Origin: Candidatus Bathyarchaeota archaeon
GTDB lineage: Archaea; Thermoproteota; Bathyarchaeia; Bathyarchaeales; Bathycorpusculaceae
Length of the DNA stretch: 59,052 nt
Assembly: GCA_017883615.1 (NCBI GenBank)
Contig: JADGNF010000045.1
Location: 1 to 59,052 of the forward strand
Direction: 5' to 3'
Both the position numbers and the translations under genes were made by a program. Under the pieces are notes generated by a model that saw only the letters and a list, made by a program, of their open reading frames with translations, was not told the DNA's origin and searched no databases. Below are positions 57,065 to 59,052 of the stretch, piece by piece (the first letter of the stretch is position 1; each line of letters opens with the position of its first letter).

Positions 57065-57904
57065 TTGAACAAGAAAATATCAATGCTTGCCGTTTTGCTT
57101 TTGGTAAGTGTAGCGGTTCTGTGCTTACCCGCTTTGTTAGTTCAAGGCCAGACTACTGGTACAAGCTTAAGCAATGTTGCTCCTTCCTCTGCCTCAGCCG
57201 GCAAAACATTTAACGTTACTGTTTCAGGAACGATAGCGACAACAAACGGTTCGTTTGTTATTTTCTTTGGCGATAGCAAAGGTAACATAATCCAAGATAG
57301 CAAAAGCGCCCCTATTCAAATCAATGGTACAGCAATAGGAAACAACGTAAATGGAAACCTTCCAGTACCTGCCCTTGTGCCTGGAAATTACACCGTGGTT
57401 CTGAAAGATAGCGCGAACGGAACGGAAGCTGCCCAAAACTTCCATTTAGCAGCTGAAGGCATTGCCGCAATCCCCGTTGCCGCATTATTGATCATGCTGG
57501 TTGCCGTTTCCATCTCCTTCATAAACATGGGCTTGAACCGCGCGTTAATTACCAAAATGATTGGCTGGCACGAATATCGCTCCATTCAGAAAGAAATTTC
57601 TGAGTACAATTCTCAGCGAATGGCCGCCCTTCGCTCCAAAGACCAAAAGACAGTTGAACGACTAAAGAAAAAGGAATCCCAGATTCAAGCAATGCAAACC
57701 AAACTATTCAAGCCACAGCTTATCCTAATCCCAATAACCTTCATTTACCTAATCATTTGGCCATTCTTAACTGGCGTGTTCCCGTTCTCCGTCGCATACA
57801 TACCTGGCTTTGGACCTGCACCATTCTTCTACTGGTACCTGATTTGCTCGTTCTTCTTCGGAACGATCGCTTCCCGCATAATAGGAGTTACCCCCATACA
57901 GTAA
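57065..57904 (+). CDS. DUF106/EMC3-TMCO1-type membrane insertase with exported Ig-like domain, 279 aa
   Basis: The C-terminal 150 residues are the archaeal DUF106 module of the Oxa1 superfamily: one helix, a charged cytoplasmic coiled coil (EYRSIQKEISEYNSQRMAA, QIQAMQTKLFKPQLILIP) and two more helices near GPAPFFYWYLICSF. DUF106 helps insert membrane proteins and normally lies near secY and cmk, as here. Unusually, residues 1-28 are a signal peptide and about 35-130 form an Ig/TIG-like beta domain (NVAPSSASAGKTFNVTVSG, PALVPGNYTVVLKDSANG) with several N-x-S/T sites. Start is TTG 57065. Confidence 0.87.
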   Translation: MNKKISMLAVLLLVSVAVLCLPALLVQGQTTGTSLSNVAPSSASAGKTFNVTVSGTIATTNGSFVIFFGDSKGNIIQDSKSAPIQINGTAIGNNVNGNLPVPALVPGNYTVVLKDSANGTEAAQNFHLAAEGIAAIPVAALLIMLVAVSISFINMGLNRALITKMIGWHEYRSIQKEISEYNSQRMAALRSKDQKTVERLKKKESQIQAMQTKLFKPQLILIPITFIYLIIWPFLTGVFPFSVAYIPGFGPAPFFYWYLICSFFFGTIASRIIGVTPIQ

Positions 57905-57926
57905 TGTGCGGATAAGGGAATAGGGC

Positions 57927-58565
57927 ATGAGCAAACCTAAGAACCCAAGAAGCGAAGAAGCAAAAAAGTTAGTTATTTGCATCTCAGGAATGGCAGGAAC
58001 TGGAAAAAGCACTTTGGCAAAAAAACTTGCCCAAAAGTACGGCTTGAAATATTATTCAGGTGGAGACGCACTCAGGGATTTAGCTGCCGAAAAAGGCTAC
58101 GATTCTCTCCTTAACGGCTGGTGGGAAAGCCCCGAAGGACTACGCTTTCTGGATCAAAGAAAAACGGACCCCAGTTTCGATAAAGCAGTTGACGAGAAAC
58201 TGCTCGAATACGCAGCGCAAGGTAACGTTTTATTGGACAGCTGGACAATGCCTTGGCTGGTAAAGCAAGGGTTCAAAATTTGGTTGGCAGCATCAGTCGA
58301 GAAGCAGGCAGAAAGGATTTCCCGAAGAGATCGCATGACAATTGCAGAGTCACTAAACGCTCTGAAAGAAAAAGAGGCAAGAACCAAAGCCATCTACAAA
58401 CAGCTTTACGGCTTTTCATTGGGCGAGGATTTTTCACCTTTCAACTTAGTCTTAGATACAGATAACTTGAGTGCAGAACAGGTTTTTGGAGTTCTATGCA
58501 TGATAATGGACAAAGTCGTGCTGCAAGAACCTGAAAAAACCCAGAAAGAGATTTCCTGCCAGTAA
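57927..58565 (+). CDS. cmk: Archaeal cytidylate kinase, 212 aa
   Basis: The enzyme phosphorylates CMP or dCMP with ATP. The P-loop GMAGTGKST is at residues 21-29, followed by YYSGGDALRDLAAEKGYD for nucleotide binding and LDSWTMPWLVKQGFKIWLAA. The lid has ERISRRDRMT. Length and position after DUF106 are typical of archaea. ATG 57927 follows GATAAGGGAATAGGG. An eL14-type gene would often come next but the strand is non-coding for about 270 bases. Confidence 0.94.
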   Translation: MSKPKNPRSEEAKKLVICISGMAGTGKSTLAKKLAQKYGLKYYSGGDALRDLAAEKGYDSLLNGWWESPEGLRFLDQRKTDPSFDKAVDEKLLEYAAQGNVLLDSWTMPWLVKQGFKIWLAASVEKQAERISRRDRMTIAESLNALKEKEARTKAIYKQLYGFSLGEDFSPFNLVLDTDNLSAEQVFGVLCMIMDKVVLQEPEKTQKEISCQ

Positions 58566-58836
58566 CCACTTAGTCATTAAACACCAGCAGCATTTCTCCT
58601 CAAAACCCTTTTCTAAATTGCCAACGTTTAACAGTTCTATTTGAATCATCGAGTTCTATAGCAAATCTTAAATTCAAAATCGACTCCAAAAGCAGAATCC
58701 AGAGTAAACCACGCGGAGAAGGGAGAAAGGATAACCAAATGGAATTAAGATCAAAACGTCTGGCCCTGTTTTTCATGCTGGAATTAATAGGACTCTGCTT
58801 GCTCACGTCATTCAGGTTATCAATATTGAATCGACA

Positions 58837-59052
58837 GTGACTTTGCTCATATTTAGTTTTGTTTTTGGCTACTTAACCTTTCAACTAACCGGTTCACTGC
58901 AAAGAAAAGCAGCAGTTTTAGCCATAGGATCCGCGGGCGGCTTTAGGCGCAGCGTGATGGAAGAATTGGGCGGGTTTGACGAAGACATGTTAACTGAAGA
59001 CACTGACCTAACATTTCATATAGCCCTTCTAGGCTACAAAATTCGATACGTC
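58837..59052 (+). CDS. Family 2 glycosyltransferase, partial (runs off right edge)
   Basis: From GTG 58837 the frame stays open to the window end (72 codons). The segment GSAGGFRRSVMEELGGFDED followed by TEDTDLTFHIALLGYKIRYV is the acceptor and base motif region (ED-x-D) of cellulose-synthase-like GT2 enzymes. The nucleotide-binding DxD half that should precede it is absent: the frame upstream is open only to 58732 and has no family match. The gene is therefore either 5'-truncated or begins in an unusual way. The 58566-58836 gap otherwise shows nothing definite. Confidence 0.6.
   Translation, partial: MTLLIFSFVFGYLTFQLTGSLQRKAAVLAIGSAGGFRRSVMEELGGFDEDMLTEDTDLTFHIALLGYKIRYV

Noticed and set aside
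57188-57220. GTTACTGTT at 57213 as another copy of the shared promoter motif
   Set aside because: It lies inside the coding part of the DUF106 gene and simply encodes Val-Thr-Val, so it is most likely coincidence.

Overview
The window is archaeal. It carries a ribosomal-protein operon containing the archaeal/eukaryotic-only proteins eS4, eL32 and eL19 and the RNase P protein Rpp29. It also has archaeal SecY, a B-family DNA polymerase, Alba, an AglB oligosaccharyltransferase, an archaeal CMP kinase, a DUF106/EMC3-type insertase, an HTH-10 regulator, and TATA-box promoters that often sit about 25 bases before a start codon. Both complete tRNA genes encode their 3' CCA. The many large exported and membrane proteins and the gene mix suggest a member of the TACK group, most likely Bathyarchaeia. 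That placement is inference, because no phylogeny could be run.

Layout. 1-6.9 kb: N-terminal part of a type IA topoisomerase (minus strand), a small zinc ribbon, a methyltransferase, an N-glycosylation pair (AglB plus an Alg7-type phosphotransferase), then a QueT-QueC deazapurine operon preceded by a short leader that could hide its Shine-Dalgarno sequence. 6.9-11.4 kb: PolB, an NSUN-type RNA methyltransferase and a small membrane protein. 11.4-18.5 kb: a palindromic RNA-like element, exported proteins, a NapH-like polyferredoxin and a large MMPL transporter. 18.6-24.2 kb: accessory DNA with an HTH-10 regulator broken by an amber codon, a hemerythrin-like protein, an HD phosphohydrolase, a frameshifted AbrB gene, tRNA-Ala and an isolated terminase pair. 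24.3-29.4 kb: adenosine-specific kinase family protein, Mrp/NBP35 ATPase, Alba, a PAP2 phosphatase and aconitase. 29.4-40.7 kb: NosD-like protein plus a second polyferredoxin fused to an exported domain, a phospholipid synthase, three related four-helix membrane proteins (one broken), exported beta-rich proteins, tRNA-Leu and HypE. 41.4-50.2 kb: ribosomal genes uL22 to uL30 in tight order. 50.2-54.5 kb: an island that splits the operon between uL30 and uL15. 54.5-58.6 kb: Hsp20, uL15, SecY, DUF106 and Cmk. The right edge enters a glycosyltransferase.

The most interesting region is the island at 50.2-54.5 kb. By joining reading frames by hand I find a two-gene short prokaryotic Argonaute system: a PD-(D/E)XK nuclease joined to an APAZ-like domain, then a catalytically inactive MID-PIWI Argonaute. 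It lies beside a C-terminal Cas1 fragment and an antitoxin-like gene. Both Argonaute-system genes are damaged: a TAA stop and two +1 shifts in homopolymer runs in the first, and an ATC where the start codon is expected plus an amber codon in the second. Four separate accessory loci in this window carry in-frame stops or frameshifts, whereas about 13 kb of ribosomal and secretion genes are intact. This looks like decay of accessory genes rather than general sequence error, although the +1 homopolymer shifts could be assembly artefacts.

Other leads are the possible queT leader switch, two tandem 20-base palindromes in the large gap before uL22, a 13-base motif shared by two membrane-protein promoters, the domesticated-looking terminase pair beside tRNA-Ala, and the Ala/Lys/Pro/Glu-rich tails on several ribosomal proteins, most extreme in uL18.
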